NCBI RefSeq assembly: GCF_018614615.1
Contig: NZ_JAGGOK010000002.1
Coordinates: 128,751-192,750, forward strand
Length of the DNA stretch: 64,000 bases
Direction: 5' to 3'
Source: Streptomyces sp. ISL-100
GTDB lineage: Bacteria > Actinomycetota > Actinomycetes > Streptomycetales > Streptomycetaceae
Below, one piece after another: positions 42,866-51,766 of the stretch. A model generated the notes under the pieces. The model ran no database searches. It was not told the origin of the DNA and saw only the letters and a program-made list of their open reading frames with translations. Within the stretch, counting starts at the first letter, position 1, and each line of letters opens with the position of its first letter. The position numbers and the translations under genes were made by a program.

Positions 42866-45829
42866 ATGCGTACGAGCGAGGAGATCTACCACCAGGTCCT
42901 GTGGGACCCGCGGTTCGACCCGGCCCGGTTCGTACTGGGGATCAGCCGGCGCGGGGCCGCACCGGAGCGGATGGCTCTGCCCTCCTTCGTACCTGGCGGT
43001 GACATCCCGTGGCACCGGGTGGTGTTCGTAGAAGCGGACGGCGAGGTGGTCTGGGACCGGACAACCGGCGTGGACCGGATGAACGCTTCACAGGCCGGCC
43101 GGGCCCGGTATCCGCGTCGCCTGCTGGGGCCGTTCTTCACGGCCAGAACGCCGTACGCGTGGGACCCGGCGGCAGCCGCATGGCGGCCCCCGGACCGCGA
43201 CCGCGCCGACGACCGCGCACAGGCAGCAGCGCGGGCCGAGCGGCTGCGCGTACTCACCTGGAACACCCTCTGGGACCGGTACGACAGCCACCGCATCGAC
43301 ACCGCCCGGCGCAGGCCGCTGCTGCTGGCCGCCCTGGAACACGCCGACGCCGATGTCATCGCGCTGCAAGAGGTCGAGACCGAACTGCTCGCCATGCTGC
43401 TGCGGTCCCGCTGGGTCCGCGACGGCTACACCGTGTCCACCGGCCCCGTCGGCGAGGACGTGGACGGAAGCGGACTGCTGGTGCTCAGCCGACTGCCCGT
43501 ACACGAGGCGGCGTGGCACGAGCTCGGCCCGCACAAGGCCGTCGCGGCCGTCACCGTCGAGACGGCCGCCGGGCCGCTGGTGCTGATGACCACCCACCTG
43601 TCCAGCGACCACTCCGCCAACGGCCCGGCCCGGCGGGAGGCCGAACTGGCCCGGCTCGCCGAGGGACTGACCGCGATCGGCGGCGATGTGATCCTGCTGG
43701 GCGACCTCAACGAGCAGGGTGACGGACCGGCCGGTGTACTGGGCCTGAGCGACGCCTGGACCGAGGTGCACGGCCCCGGTGACGCGGCGCCCACCTTCGA
43801 CCCGCGCGTCAACCCCCTGGCCGCGGTCTCCTCAGTCTCCGGCCGGGCGGCCCGGCTGGACCGGGTACTCCTGCGGGAGGGGGGAACCCTGCGGCCCGCC
43901 CGGGCGGTCCTGCGGGGCGTGTCGCCGAGCGAGGAGGGTCAGTTCGTGTCGGACCACTACGGCGTGGAGGTGGACTTGACCGTACGCGCCGACCCCGATC
44001 TCCCGGGTGTCTTCGACGTTGCGCCGACGCCCCGCACAGCGGTGGCATGGATGCCCTCGCCGGAGCTCTGGCCGCCCATCCAGGACATCCGCCAGGAACA
44101 CGACCCGCAGATCCGCCGCTGGCCACCCCATGTGAACCTGCTCTTCGGTTTCGTGCCGGAGTCCGACTTCGAGCAGGCCGCACCGCTGCTCTCCGCCGCA
44201 GCGGCCGAGACCTCCCCTTTCACCGCCCGCCTCGCAGGAGTGCGCGCCTTCACACACCGGGATTACTCCACCGTCTGGCTCGACCCGGCGGCGGCCGGCC
44301 CGGCGCCCTGGGCGGAGTTGCAGCGCGCGCTGGAGGAGCGGTTCCCCCGTTGCCGGGGCCGAGCCCGCCGCTTCACTCCGCATCTGTCCCTCGGACGCAC
44401 CCGGGAGCCACGCCGGCTCACGACCGAGTGTGCTGCCCGGCTGGGCAGCATGTCCGCGCACGTCGGCGAGCTCGTCCTGCTCTCGCGCCGGGGCAGTGAG
44501 CCAATGCGGCCACGGGCCACGATCGCCCTGGGAACGGCCGAGGTCCGGTGGCTGTCCGAATCCCACACGGTGGAACTGGCGGCAGAGGCCGCCGGCCCGC
44601 GGACAGCGGAGCAGGTCGCGCAGCGCGTCTGTGAGGCACTGGCCGAAGGAATCGTGTACGTCACCGGATCCCGGCGCATGGGCTGTGCCCTGGCCGGCGC
44701 GGACCTGAACCTGGTGGCGGCGTTGCCCGGCACCGCCGACATGCGGGACATCCAGGCGCGGGTGGCCGCGGCGCTGCCCGGCGGCACCCGGGTACGGCAG
44801 GTGCCGGGTGCGGGAGTGCAAGGCCTGCGGCTGCGCGTCGACGGCCTGGACGCCGGTCCGAATGTCGGCCCGGACGCCGGCCTGAGCCCAGGCCTGGACG
44901 CCGGCCTGAGCCGAGGCCTGGACGCCGGCCTGGTGGTCGTCGCCACCGGAAGCCTCGCCCCCGCCGAGGCAGTGGCCCGCCGCACCGAGCTCGGTGACGC
45001 GGCCGCGATCGCCCTGAGCGCCGTCAGCGACGCCGAAGCGGTACTCGCCGCGACCCACGACAACCTCGGCGCATTCGCCCGGCTGGCCAGGGAGGTGAAG
45101 GCCTGGGCCCGGGCACGCGGCCTGGACTCGGCCCCCTTCGGCGGGCTGCCGGGCCTGGCCTGGACCGTACTGGCGGCGCGGACGGCCCGGGAAGCGGGGG
45201 AGCTTCCCGCCGCCGACCTGCTCCGGCGTTTCTTCTCCACGTGGGCCGCCTGGGACTGGCGCGAACCGGTGAGTCTCACTCCCGGCACCACCCCACCCGC
45301 GCCACCTGGGCAACCCGTGTCGATCACGACACCAACCGCGCCCGTCCGGCCGTGCACCGAACAGGTCGGCACCGAGGGACGAGACCTGCTGGCCCAGGAG
45401 CTCTACCAGGCTTGGGACACCCTGGAGTCAGCGGCCCGGACCGGCAGCGACGCCCGGCCCGAACTCCTCTCGCCACCGCCTCTCCACCGGCGTCACGCTG
45501 CCTGGGCGGTTGTGACCGTACAAACAGCGAATGGGGGCGAAGCCTCCGGGGACTCCGGGGACTCCGAGGACTTCGAGGTCGCCCTGGGACGCTTCCTGAC
45601 CCGCCTCGGGGCACTGCTCACCACTCTCGGACAGGCCGGCTCGCCGGACGCTCACGCCTGGCCCCGTCCATTCGAGACCACACCGGGCTCGGCCCGCTAC
45701 GCGATCGGCCTGGGCCACACCCCACCGGACGCCGCCCAACTCGCCGACCTGGCCGCCGGATGGCTCAAGGGCCTGCCGGGGGTCGAGATCGAATGGGCGG
45801 AAGGCGGCGCCGTACCGACGCTCTCATGA
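42866..45829 (+). CDS. four-domain RNA end-repair protein (MJ1316/DUF504 + EEP + 2H + nucleotidyltransferase)
   Basis: A 987-residue enzyme built from four RNA-metabolism modules. Residues 4-85: MJ1316/DUF504 RNA-end-recognition domain ([37 protein letters not shown]). Residues about 125-375: EEP phosphoesterase with [11 protein letters not shown] (Asn133), IALQEVE (Glu169), LLGDLNEQ (Asp280, Asn282) and SDHYGVEV (Asp363, His364). Residues about 395-560: 2H phosphoesterase with HVNL (His422) and HLSL (His506). Residues about 570-830: poly(A)-polymerase/CCA-like nucleotidyltransferase with [18 protein letters not shown], where the usual second aspartate is Asn. A repeat GLDAGLS-type linker interrupts at 44846-44935. 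Such fusions are predicted to trim and seal damaged RNA ends. GGAGG precedes the ATG at 42866; a GTG codon three bases earlier is less likely. Confidence 0.82.
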   Translation: MRTSEEIYHQVLWDPRFDPARFVLGISRRGAAPERMALPSFVPGGDIPWHRVVFVEADGEVVWDRTTGVDRMNASQAGRARYPRRLLGPFFTARTPYAWDPAAAAWRPPDRDRADDRAQAAARAERLRVLTWNTLWDRYDSHRIDTARRRPLLLAALEHADADVIALQEVETELLAMLLRSRWVRDGYTVSTGPVGEDVDGSGLLVLSRLPVHEAAWHELGPHKAVAAVTVETAAGPLVLMTTHLSSDHSANGPARREAELARLAEGLTAIGGDVILLGDLNEQGDGPAGVLGLSDAWTEVHGPGDAAPTFDPRVNPLAAVSSVSGRAARLDRVLLREGGTLRPARAVLRGVSPSEEGQFVSDHYGVEVDLTVRADPDLPGVFDVAPTPRTAVAWMPSPELWPPIQDIRQEHDPQIRRWPPHVNLLFGFVPESDFEQAAPLLSAAAAETSPFTARLAGVRAFTHRDYSTVWLDPAAAGPAPWAELQRALEERFPRCRGRARRFTPHLSLGRTREPRRLTTECAARLGSMSAHVGELVLLSRRGSEPMRPRATIALGTAEVRWLSESHTVELAAEAAGPRTAEQVAQRVCEALAEGIVYVTGSRRMGCALAGADLNLVAALPGTADMRDIQARVAAALPGGTRVRQVPGAGVQGLRLRVDGLDAGPNVGPDAGLSPGLDAGLSRGLDAGLVVVATGSLAPAEAVARRTELGDAAAIALSAVSDAEAVLAATHDNLGAFARLAREVKAWARARGLDSAPFGGLPGLAWTVLAARTAREAGELPAADLLRRFFSTWAAWDWREPVSLTPGTTPPAPPGQPVSITTPTAPVRPCTEQVGTEGRDLLAQELYQAWDTLESAARTGSDARPELLSPPPLHRRHAAWAVVTVQTANGGEASGDSGDSEDFEVALGRFLTRLGALLTTLGQAGSPDAHAWPRPFETTPGSARYAIGLGHTPPDAAQLADLAAGWLKGLPGVEIEWAEGGAVPTLS
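44846..44936 (+). repeat. in-frame tandem repeat inside the RNA-repair gene
   Basis: The blocks GGCCTGGACGCCGGCCTGAG and close variants recur about every 24 bp, encoding [16 protein letters not shown] and GLDAGL. It inserts a flexible or extended linker within the nucleotidyltransferase region. Such repeats vary in number between strains. Confidence 0.65.
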
Positions 45830-45930
45830 CTTCGGATCGGCGATTATGGAGGAAACGCTTCCTCAATGACCTGCCGTTCAGGCCCAAATACAGGGGCGCT
45901 TGCACAGGCCCGGCTGACACAATCCTCCGC

Positions 45931-46665
45931 ATGGAGACTGCCGAATACATCGAAACACTCGACCAGCAAGGCCAATTGCTGGCCGCAGCCGCCGAACAGG
46001 CGGGCACCGATGCCCCCGTGCCCACCTGCCCCGGCTGGCAGGTGCGGGATCTGCTGCGGCACATGGGCGTGGTCCACCGGTGGGCAACGACGTATGTCAT
46101 AGCGGGCCATAAGGAGCGCCGGCCCCTCGGGAGCGAGCCCGACCTGGACAGCGACGCGCTGCTCCACTGGTTCCGGGAGGGCCACAGCCAGCTGGTGGCG
46201 GCACTGAACACCGCCCCCAAGGACCTGGAGTGCCTCGCCTTCCTGCCCGCGCCCTCGCCGCTCGCCTTCTGGGCGCGGCGTCAGGCGCACGAGACGGCGG
46301 TCCACCGCGTGGACGCGGACTCGGCGCTGGGCGCCGGAGTTTCGCCGGTCGGTTCCGAGTTCGCGGCGGACGGCGTCGACGAGCTGCTGCGCGGCTTCCA
46401 TGCCCGTGACCGCAGCCGGGTGCGCACCGAGGGGCCGCGCGTTCTGCGCGTACGAGCGACGGACTCGGGCGACGTATGGACGATGCGCCTCTCCGACGAC
46501 CCGCCGCGCACGGAGCGGAACGACGAGGGGCCTGCCGACTGCGAGGTGAGCGGCCCCGCCGAGCAGCTCTACCTTGCCCTCTGGAACCGGCTGCCGCTCT
46601 CCTCGCTCACCATGTCCGGTGACGACGCGCTCGTGCGCCTGTGGCAGGAGAAGTCAGGCATCTGA
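45931..46665 (+). CDS. maleylpyruvate isomerase-family mycothiol-dependent enzyme
   Basis: A 244-residue protein of the MDMPI superfamily, using mycothiol for isomerisation or detoxification, or acting as a metal-bound helper. The N-terminal DinB-like four-helix bundle (IETLDQQGQLLAAAAEQAG, CPGWQVRDLLRHMGVVHRWA) and the metal-ligand region ARRQAHETAVHRVDADSAL (His-Glu and His) are clear. The C-terminal SCP2-like domain is present (TMRLSDDPP). The ATG at 45931 fits; upstream codons of the same frame are inside the previous gene's antisense. It follows the RNA-repair gene by 101 nt. Confidence 0.82.
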   Translation: METAEYIETLDQQGQLLAAAAEQAGTDAPVPTCPGWQVRDLLRHMGVVHRWATTYVIAGHKERRPLGSEPDLDSDALLHWFREGHSQLVAALNTAPKDLECLAFLPAPSPLAFWARRQAHETAVHRVDADSALGAGVSPVGSEFAADGVDELLRGFHARDRSRVRTEGPRVLRVRATDSGDVWTMRLSDDPPRTERNDEGPADCEVSGPAEQLYLALWNRLPLSSLTMSGDDALVRLWQEKSGI

Positions 46666-46677
46666 CCCTGCCCGCCA

Positions 46678-47079
46678 CTAACCGGTCCGGTCCGCCAGCA
46701 TGCGCGCGAGCACCGCACGCTGGAGGGGCCGGACCTCGGCATGGCGCGCCCGGCCGGCGTCGGTGAGCGCCACCCGCACTCCCCTGCGGTCCTCGCTGCA
46801 CATCCCGCGGTGGACCAGGCCGTCCCTCTCCAGCCGGCCGACCAGCCGGGACAGGGCGCTCTGGCTCAAGTGGACGCGGTCCGCCAGTTCCTGGACGCGG
46901 TACGCCGAGCCGCCGTCCTCGGCCGCCCCTTCGGCCAGCACATCCAGCACCTCGAAGTCGCTGGCGCCCAGACCGTGCTGATGCAGTGCGCGGTCCAGCT
47001 CGCAGAGTGTGCTGGCATGCAGCGCGAGGATCTCGCGCCACTCCTCCACAAGCACTCGCTCGGACTTCTTCGCCGCCAT
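46678..47079 (-). CDS. MarR-family transcriptional regulator
   Basis: A 133-residue MarR protein: DFEVLDVLAEGA, then the winged helix AYRVQELADRVHLSQSALSR, LVGRLERDGLVHR and the wing SEDRRGVRVALTDAGR. It is divergent from a drug-exporter-type MFS gene; two palindromes at 47124-47151 in the shared intergenic region are its probable operators. The ATG at 47079 is the start. Such pairs usually sense a toxic compound that the exporter removes. Confidence 0.88.
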   Translation of the reverse strand: MAAKKSERVLVEEWREILALHASTLCELDRALHQHGLGASDFEVLDVLAEGAAEDGGSAYRVQELADRVHLSQSALSRLVGRLERDGLVHRGMCSEDRRGVRVALTDAGRARHAEVRPLQRAVLARMLADRTG

Positions 47080-47123
47080 GGGCGCACGTTAGCAGAGTTC
47101 ACCTCATTGTTGCATCGGAATTA

Positions 47124-47152
47124 AATGCACTTGCATTCAATGCATGTGCATG
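47124..47152. promoter_or_regulatory. paired MarR-type palindromic operators
   Basis: AATGCA-ct-TGCATT (47124-47137) is perfect; ATGCA-tg-TGCAT (47140-47151) is the second, with one outer mismatch. The centres are 15 bp apart. They lie 15-45 bp upstream of the MFS start, where a bound repressor would block RNA polymerase. Confidence 0.65.
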
Positions 47153-47165
47153 TACTGTGCTGCGC

Positions 47166-48656
47166 ATGACCTCTCCGCTCAACGTCCCTCATTCCCAGGA
47201 GCGTTGGAGCCCGCGCCTGTGGGGCACCCTGCTCGTGCTCTGCGCCGCGATGTTCCTCGATGCCCTCGACGTGTCGATGGTCGGCGTCGCCCTGCCGTCC
47301 ATCGCCGCCGATCTCGACCTGACCACTTCGACGCTGCAATGGATCGTCAGCGGCTACATCCTCGGTTACGGCGGCCTGCTGCTGCTCGGCGGCCGCGCGG
47401 CCGACCTGCTCGGCCGGCGCCGCGTCTTCCTCATCGCGCTGGGCGTCTTCGCCCTCGCCTCACTGCTCGGCGGGCTCGTCGACTCGGGGCCCCTGCTGAT
47501 CGCCAGCCGCTTCATCAAGGGCCTGAGCGCCGCGTTCACCGCCCCTGCCGGGCTCTCCATCATCACCACGACGTTCAAGGAGGGCCCCCAGCGCAACCGT
47601 GCGCTCTCCATCTACACCACCTGCGCCGCCACCGGCTTCTCCATGGGCCTGGTCCTGTCCGGTCTGCTCACCGAGCTGAGCTGGCGCTGGACGATGCTGC
47701 TGCCCGCCCCCATCGCGCTGATGGCCCTCATCGCGGGCATCAGGATGATTCCGCACAGCGACCGCGACAACTCCAGCGGCGGCTACGACCTGCCGGGCGC
47801 CATCACCGGCACGGCCTCCATGCTGCTGCTCGTCTTCACCGTGGTGGAAGCACCCGAAGTCGGCTGGACCTCCGCCCGCACCCTGCTCTCGTTCCTCGCG
47901 GCGGCCGTACTGCTCACCGCCTTCGTCATGATCGAGCGGCGCACCGCCAGCCCGCTGATCAGGCTCGGCGTACTGCGCTCCGGCAACCAGATCAGGGCGC
48001 AGCTGGGCGCCGCCACCTTCTTCGGAAGTTACGTCGGATTCCAGTTCCTCGTGGTCCAGTACATGCAGTCGCTGCTCGGGTGGTCGGCCTTGCAGACCGC
48101 GCTCGCCTTCCTGCCCGCCGGTGTGCTGGTCGCCCTCTCCTCCACCAAGATCGGCAATGTGGTGGACCGGTTCGGTACGCCACGGGTCATCGCGGCGGGC
48201 CTCACCTTCCTCGTGATCGGTTACGCCCTCTTCCTGCGCATCAGCCTCGTTCCGCAGTATGCCGCCGTGATCCTGCCGTCGATGCTGCTGATCGGTGCGG
48301 CCTGCGCGCTGGTCTTCCCCTCGCTCAACATCCAGGCCACGACCGGAGTGGCCGACAACGAGCAGGGGATGGTGTCCGGCCTCCTCAACACCTCGGTCCA
48401 GGTGGGCGGGGCGATCTTCCTGGCCGTGGTGACAGCCGTGATCACGGCGGGCGGCGGCGAAGGCGGCTCACCGCAGGCGGTGCTGGACAGCTTCCGGCCC
48501 GGCCTGGTCGTGGTGACGGCGGTCGCGACCGTGGGGCTGCTCATCACGCTGACCGGACTGCGCAAGCCTCGCGGCCCCCAGCAGACCGTCGTACTGGCGA
48601 AGTCCGTGCCCGGGGCGGCTGAAGCCGCGCCGGAGCGGGTCGGCGCACGGGACTGA
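47166..48656 (+). CDS. DHA2-type MFS drug exporter (EmrB/QacA-like)
   Basis: A 496-residue, 14-helix exporter. Helix 1 FLDALDVSMVGVALPSIAAD carries the DHA2 pattern, the loop is RAADLLGRRRVFLIAL, and LTTSTLQWIVSGYILGYGGL matches the antiporter motif. These proteins use the proton gradient to expel antibiotics, dyes and similar molecules. The ATG at 47166 is close behind the operators of the divergent MarR gene. The C-terminal tail is short. Confidence 0.87.
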   Translation: MTSPLNVPHSQERWSPRLWGTLLVLCAAMFLDALDVSMVGVALPSIAADLDLTTSTLQWIVSGYILGYGGLLLLGGRAADLLGRRRVFLIALGVFALASLLGGLVDSGPLLIASRFIKGLSAAFTAPAGLSIITTTFKEGPQRNRALSIYTTCAATGFSMGLVLSGLLTELSWRWTMLLPAPIALMALIAGIRMIPHSDRDNSSGGYDLPGAITGTASMLLLVFTVVEAPEVGWTSARTLLSFLAAAVLLTAFVMIERRTASPLIRLGVLRSGNQIRAQLGAATFFGSYVGFQFLVVQYMQSLLGWSALQTALAFLPAGVLVALSSTKIGNVVDRFGTPRVIAAGLTFLVIGYALFLRISLVPQYAAVILPSMLLIGAACALVFPSLNIQATTGVADNEQGMVSGLLNTSVQVGGAIFLAVVTAVITAGGGEGGSPQAVLDSFRPGLVVVTAVATVGLLITLTGLRKPRGPQQTVVLAKSVPGAAEAAPERVGARD

Positions 48657-48790
48657 CCGGCGGGCGGGGAGGGGCGCCAACCGCCGCGCGGGGCCTTTTC
48701 CCCACCCCGCCCCTTCCCGCTGTGACACTTCGCGGCTCCGCCGCGTGGGGCGCTGCCCCAGGCCCCACTGGAGGGGCTGGAGGGTGGGAT
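48657..48790. terminator. GC-rich inverted repeats between convergent genes
   Basis: Several stems are visible, such as GGGGCGCTGCCCC and CGCGG-ct-CCGCG, near 48730-48760. They probably terminate both the MFS and the response regulator transcripts. No gene is seen. Confidence 0.45.
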
Positions 48791-49456
48791 TCAGCCCAGC
48801 CAGCCGGGGCGTACCAGACCCGACTCGTAGGCGAGTACGACCAGTTGGGCCCGGTCGCGGGCGCCCAGCTTCACCATGGTGCGGCTGACGTGCGTCTTCG
48901 CGGTGAGCGGGCTGACGACCAGTCGGCGGGCGATCTCCTCGTTGGACAGGCCGATGCCGACCAGGGCCATCACCTCCCGCTCCCGGTCGGTGAGCTCCCC
49001 CAGCGCCTCGTCCCTGGCCGGCTCCTTGGAGCGGGCCGCGAACTCCGCGATCAGCCTGCGTGTCACGCCGGGCGACAGCAGCGCGTCCCCGTCCACCACG
49101 GCCCGTACCGCCCGCAGCAGCTCTTCGGGCTCGGTGTCCTTGACGAGGAATCCCGAGGCTCCGTTGCGGATCGCCTCGAAGACGTACTCGTCGAGCTCGA
49201 AGGTGGTCAGCATGATCACCTTTACGCCGTTCAATGCCGCGTCGCCGGTGATCCGACGGGTGGCGGCGAGACCGTCGAGCAGGGGCATACGGATGTCCAT
49301 CAGTACGACGTCGGGGCGCACTTCACGCACCCGGCGCACCGCTTCCTCGCCGTCGGACGCCTCCCCCGCGACCTCGATGTCGGGCTGCGCGTCCAGCAGG
49401 GCGCGAAAGCCGGCCCGTACGAGCGACTGGTCGTCGGCGAGCAGTACGCGGATCAC
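48791..49456 (-). CDS. NarL/LuxR-type two-component response regulator
   Basis: A 221-residue response regulator. The receiver domain has LLADDQSLVRAG, the phosphate-accepting Asp54 in VVLMDIRMPLLDG and the Thr/Lys region LTTFELDEYV, GFLVKDTEP. The C-terminal HTH is LTDREREVMALVGIGLSNEE, RRLVVSPLTAKTHVSR. Its ATG overlaps the sensor kinase stop by 4 nt, so the two are coupled and form a pair. The input signal is unknown. Confidence 0.92.
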   Translation of the reverse strand: MIRVLLADDQSLVRAGFRALLDAQPDIEVAGEASDGEEAVRRVREVRPDVVLMDIRMPLLDGLAATRRITGDAALNGVKVIMLTTFELDEYVFEAIRNGASGFLVKDTEPEELLRAVRAVVDGDALLSPGVTRRLIAEFAARSKEPARDEALGELTDREREVMALVGIGLSNEEIARRLVVSPLTAKTHVSRTMVKLGARDRAQLVVLAYESGLVRPGWLG

Positions 49457-50706
49457 GACTTCTCCTTCTGCGAGTCGGGCGAGTTCCGTGCGGCGCGGTA
49501 CGGAAGTGTGGCCTCCACGCGGAAGCCGCCGTCCGGGCGCGGGCCGGCCTCGATCGTGCCACCGAGGGCGGCGGCGCGCTCGCGCATTCCCACCAGGCCG
49601 TTGCCGCTGCCGCCCGCGTCGCCGCCGGTGGCCGGGCCGTCGTCGTCGATCCGCAGGTCGAGCCGGTCAGGCGCATACCCGAGCCGGACCCGGGCCGTGC
49701 GCGAGCCGGAGTGTCTGACCACGTTGGTCAGGGCCTCCTGGATGATGCGGAACGCGGCGAGGTCGGCGCCGGGCGGCAGGCCGGACCGTACCCCCTCCGT
49801 CACGACCTCCACGGTGAGGCCGGCTCCCGAAGCCTGCTCCACCAGCTCGGTGAGCCGGTCGAGTCCGGGCGCCGGGGAGCGCGGTGCGTCCCCCGGGGCG
49901 CGGAGCGTGTCGAGGACCTGCCGCACCTCACCGAGGGCCTCTTTGCTGGCGGCCTTGATGGTGGCCAGGGCGCTGCGGGCCTGTTCGGGATCGGTGTCGA
50001 GGAGAGCGAGGCCCACGCCCGCCTGGACGTTGATGACCGAGATGCTGTGAGCGAGTACGTCGTGGAGCTCGCGGGCGATGCGCAGCCGTTCTTCGTCGGC
50101 CCGCCGCTTCTCGGCGGCCTGGCGTTCGCCTCGCTCGCGCGCCCACTGCTCCCTGCGTACGCGTACGAGCTCGGAGGCGGCGACGATGGCCGCCACCCAG
50201 GCAGCGACCACCAGCTCCTGCCCCCAGGGGGCGGGAGCGTCCCCGCCGGGCGGCAGCCATCTGTAAAGCCAGTGCGAGATCAGGACATGGGCTGCCCAGA
50301 GCATCCCGAGGGCCGCCCAGGCGGCCCGCCGGTGACCGGCGACGATGGCGGCGAAGCAGCCCATGGCGGCGGGGATGAAGACCGGTCCGTACGGATATCC
50401 CGCACCCAGGTAGACCATCGCCGCCGCCGACGTACCGAACGCCACGAACACGGGGTACCGGTGACGCAGCAGGAGAAGCGCCGCTCCCGCGAACAGCAGG
50501 AGCCGGGCGAAGACGTCGAGTTGTTCCCGGTCGGGCTGTTCCCCGGCCGCGAACCCGGACCCCATCTGCACGAACGCGGTCACGACCAGCGTCGAGACCC
50601 ACGGCAGCCGCTCGCCCGTCTGCCGGGTCATCCAGGACTGCCACGGCGGCGGCCCGCCCCGTTGCCAGGGGGGACCGCCGCACCACCGTTCATGCCGCGG
50701 TTTCAT
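49453..50706 (-). CDS. HPK7-type sensor histidine kinase
   Basis: A 417-residue membrane sensor kinase. Four to six helices occupy about 35-165 (LLLFAGAALLLLRHRYPVFV, PVFIPAAMGCFAAIVAG). The phosphorylated His lies in RIARELHDVLAHSISVINVQ, followed by the N-box FRIIQEALTNVVRHSG and the GNGLVGMRERAAALGG ATP lid. The Pro/Trp/Gly-rich N-terminus (HERWCGGPPWQRGGPPPWQ) is unusual. The ATG at 50706 is chosen; the GTG nine bases upstream is possible. The response regulator follows at once. Confidence 0.88.
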   Translation of the reverse strand: MKPRHERWCGGPPWQRGGPPPWQSWMTRQTGERLPWVSTLVVTAFVQMGSGFAAGEQPDREQLDVFARLLLFAGAALLLLRHRYPVFVAFGTSAAAMVYLGAGYPYGPVFIPAAMGCFAAIVAGHRRAAWAALGMLWAAHVLISHWLYRWLPPGGDAPAPWGQELVVAAWVAAIVAASELVRVRREQWARERGERQAAEKRRADEERLRIARELHDVLAHSISVINVQAGVGLALLDTDPEQARSALATIKAASKEALGEVRQVLDTLRAPGDAPRSPAPGLDRLTELVEQASGAGLTVEVVTEGVRSGLPPGADLAAFRIIQEALTNVVRHSGSRTARVRLGYAPDRLDLRIDDDGPATGGDAGGSGNGLVGMRERAAALGGTIEAGPRPDGGFRVEATLPYRAARNSPDSQKEKS

Positions 50707-50850
50707 AGCGGCCACGCTAGACGGGGCACGGCGGGCGGGGCGTCAGCCGGGCGGCGTGATCGCGCGTACTCCCTGCGCAGTACCTGGGTTGTCGGGAGCG
50801 GCCGACGCGGGAGCCTCGCGCAGGCGGGAGCGGGCAGGCGGCCGGCGCAG

Positions 50851-51597
50851 TCAGGATCCGTCGCCGCTGCCGGGCGCGGCGAAGGGGACCCCTCCCGGGG
50901 CCTGAGCGCCGATCAGGCCCACGGCATGGGCCAGGTTCTCGGCGGCGTACTCGAAGAACGTGTCGCGGTCCTCGATGATCCGGTTGAACTGGCCGAAGAT
51001 CTCGAAGGAGATCAGGCCGAAGAGCTGCGACCAGGCGGCGACCAGGGCGGCGACAACCGGCGGGGGGAGATCAGGGGCCACGTCCGCGGTGATCCGCCGG
51101 GCTTCGGGGCGCAGGGCGGCGGCGAGGGGCGGAACGGCGAGGCCGTTGTCCTGGTGGGCGGCGCGTACGACGGAGATGAGGCTCTGGCCGACGCGGGAGG
51201 CGGGGCCGACGGTTGTCATGGGTGCGGTGTAGCCGGGGACCGGCGAGCCGTAGATCAGGGCGTACTCGTGGGGGTGCGCGAGCGCCCAACTGCGTACGGC
51301 CCGGCAGACGGCGGTCCAGCGGGCGGGGTGGGGGGCGTGGTCGGGCTGCCGGGCGAGGGCGGTCTCGGCGGCGGCGCCCACGGCGTCGTACGCGTCGACG
51401 ATCAGGGCGGTCAGGAGCTCGTCGCGGCTGGGGAAGTAGCGGTAGAGCGCGGAGGAGACCATGCCGAGCTCGCGGGCGACGGCGCGCAGGGAGAGCTTCG
51501 CGGCGCCTTCGGCGGCAAGCTGTCTGCGGGCCTCTTCCTTGATGGCCGCTGTCACTTCGATCCGTGCTCGTTCTCTGGCTCCGCGCATGGTGCTCAT
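50851..51597 (-). CDS. TetR-family transcriptional regulator (TetR_C_13/WHG type)
   Basis: A 248-residue repressor. HTH: AAKLSLRAVARELGMVSSAL, YRYFPSRDELLTALIV. The C-terminal ligand domain starts with RWTAVCRAVRSWALAHPHEY, ALIYGSPVPGY, typical of the WHG subgroup. It is divergent from a deazaflavin-type nitroreductase gene; two palindromes at 51640-51652 and 51692-51706 fit its operators. The ATG at 51597 (or the ATG at 51588) is the start; upstream in-frame codons lie in the operator region. Confidence 0.87.
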   Translation of the reverse strand: MSTMRGARERARIEVTAAIKEEARRQLAAEGAAKLSLRAVARELGMVSSALYRYFPSRDELLTALIVDAYDAVGAAAETALARQPDHAPHPARWTAVCRAVRSWALAHPHEYALIYGSPVPGYTAPMTTVGPASRVGQSLISVVRAAHQDNGLAVPPLAAALRPEARRITADVAPDLPPPVVAALVAAWSQLFGLISFEIFGQFNRIIEDRDTFFEYAAENLAHAVGLIGAQAPGGVPFAAPGSGDGS

Positions 51598-51639
51598 GGA
51601 AGAGCATTTTGCCACGGCGGAGAGCACCGACCAATAACG

Positions 51640-51652
51640 AGAGCACTGCTCT
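51640..51652. promoter_or_regulatory. palindromic TetR operator, site 1
   Basis: AGAGCA-c-TGCTCT is a perfect 13-bp palindrome, 43 bp from the TetR start. It shares its arms with site 2, supporting a common binder. Confidence 0.6.
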
Positions 51653-51691
51653 TGCTTTGGATCACCGACACCGCGCACACTGCTCTTAAGC

Positions 51692-51706
51692 GAGAGCAGT
51701 GCTCTC
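51692..51706. promoter_or_regulatory. palindromic TetR operator, site 2
   Basis: GAGAGCA-g-TGCTCTC is a perfect 15-bp palindrome, 20 bp before the ATG at 51726 and 10 bp before the GGAGG. The right half adjoins a further inverted arm at 51680-51690. Confidence 0.62.
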
Positions 51707-51766
51707 TCAACTGGTGGAGGCCGTCATGTCGCAGTCGCAGAGCCGTACTACCTCAAGGGCAGTCCC

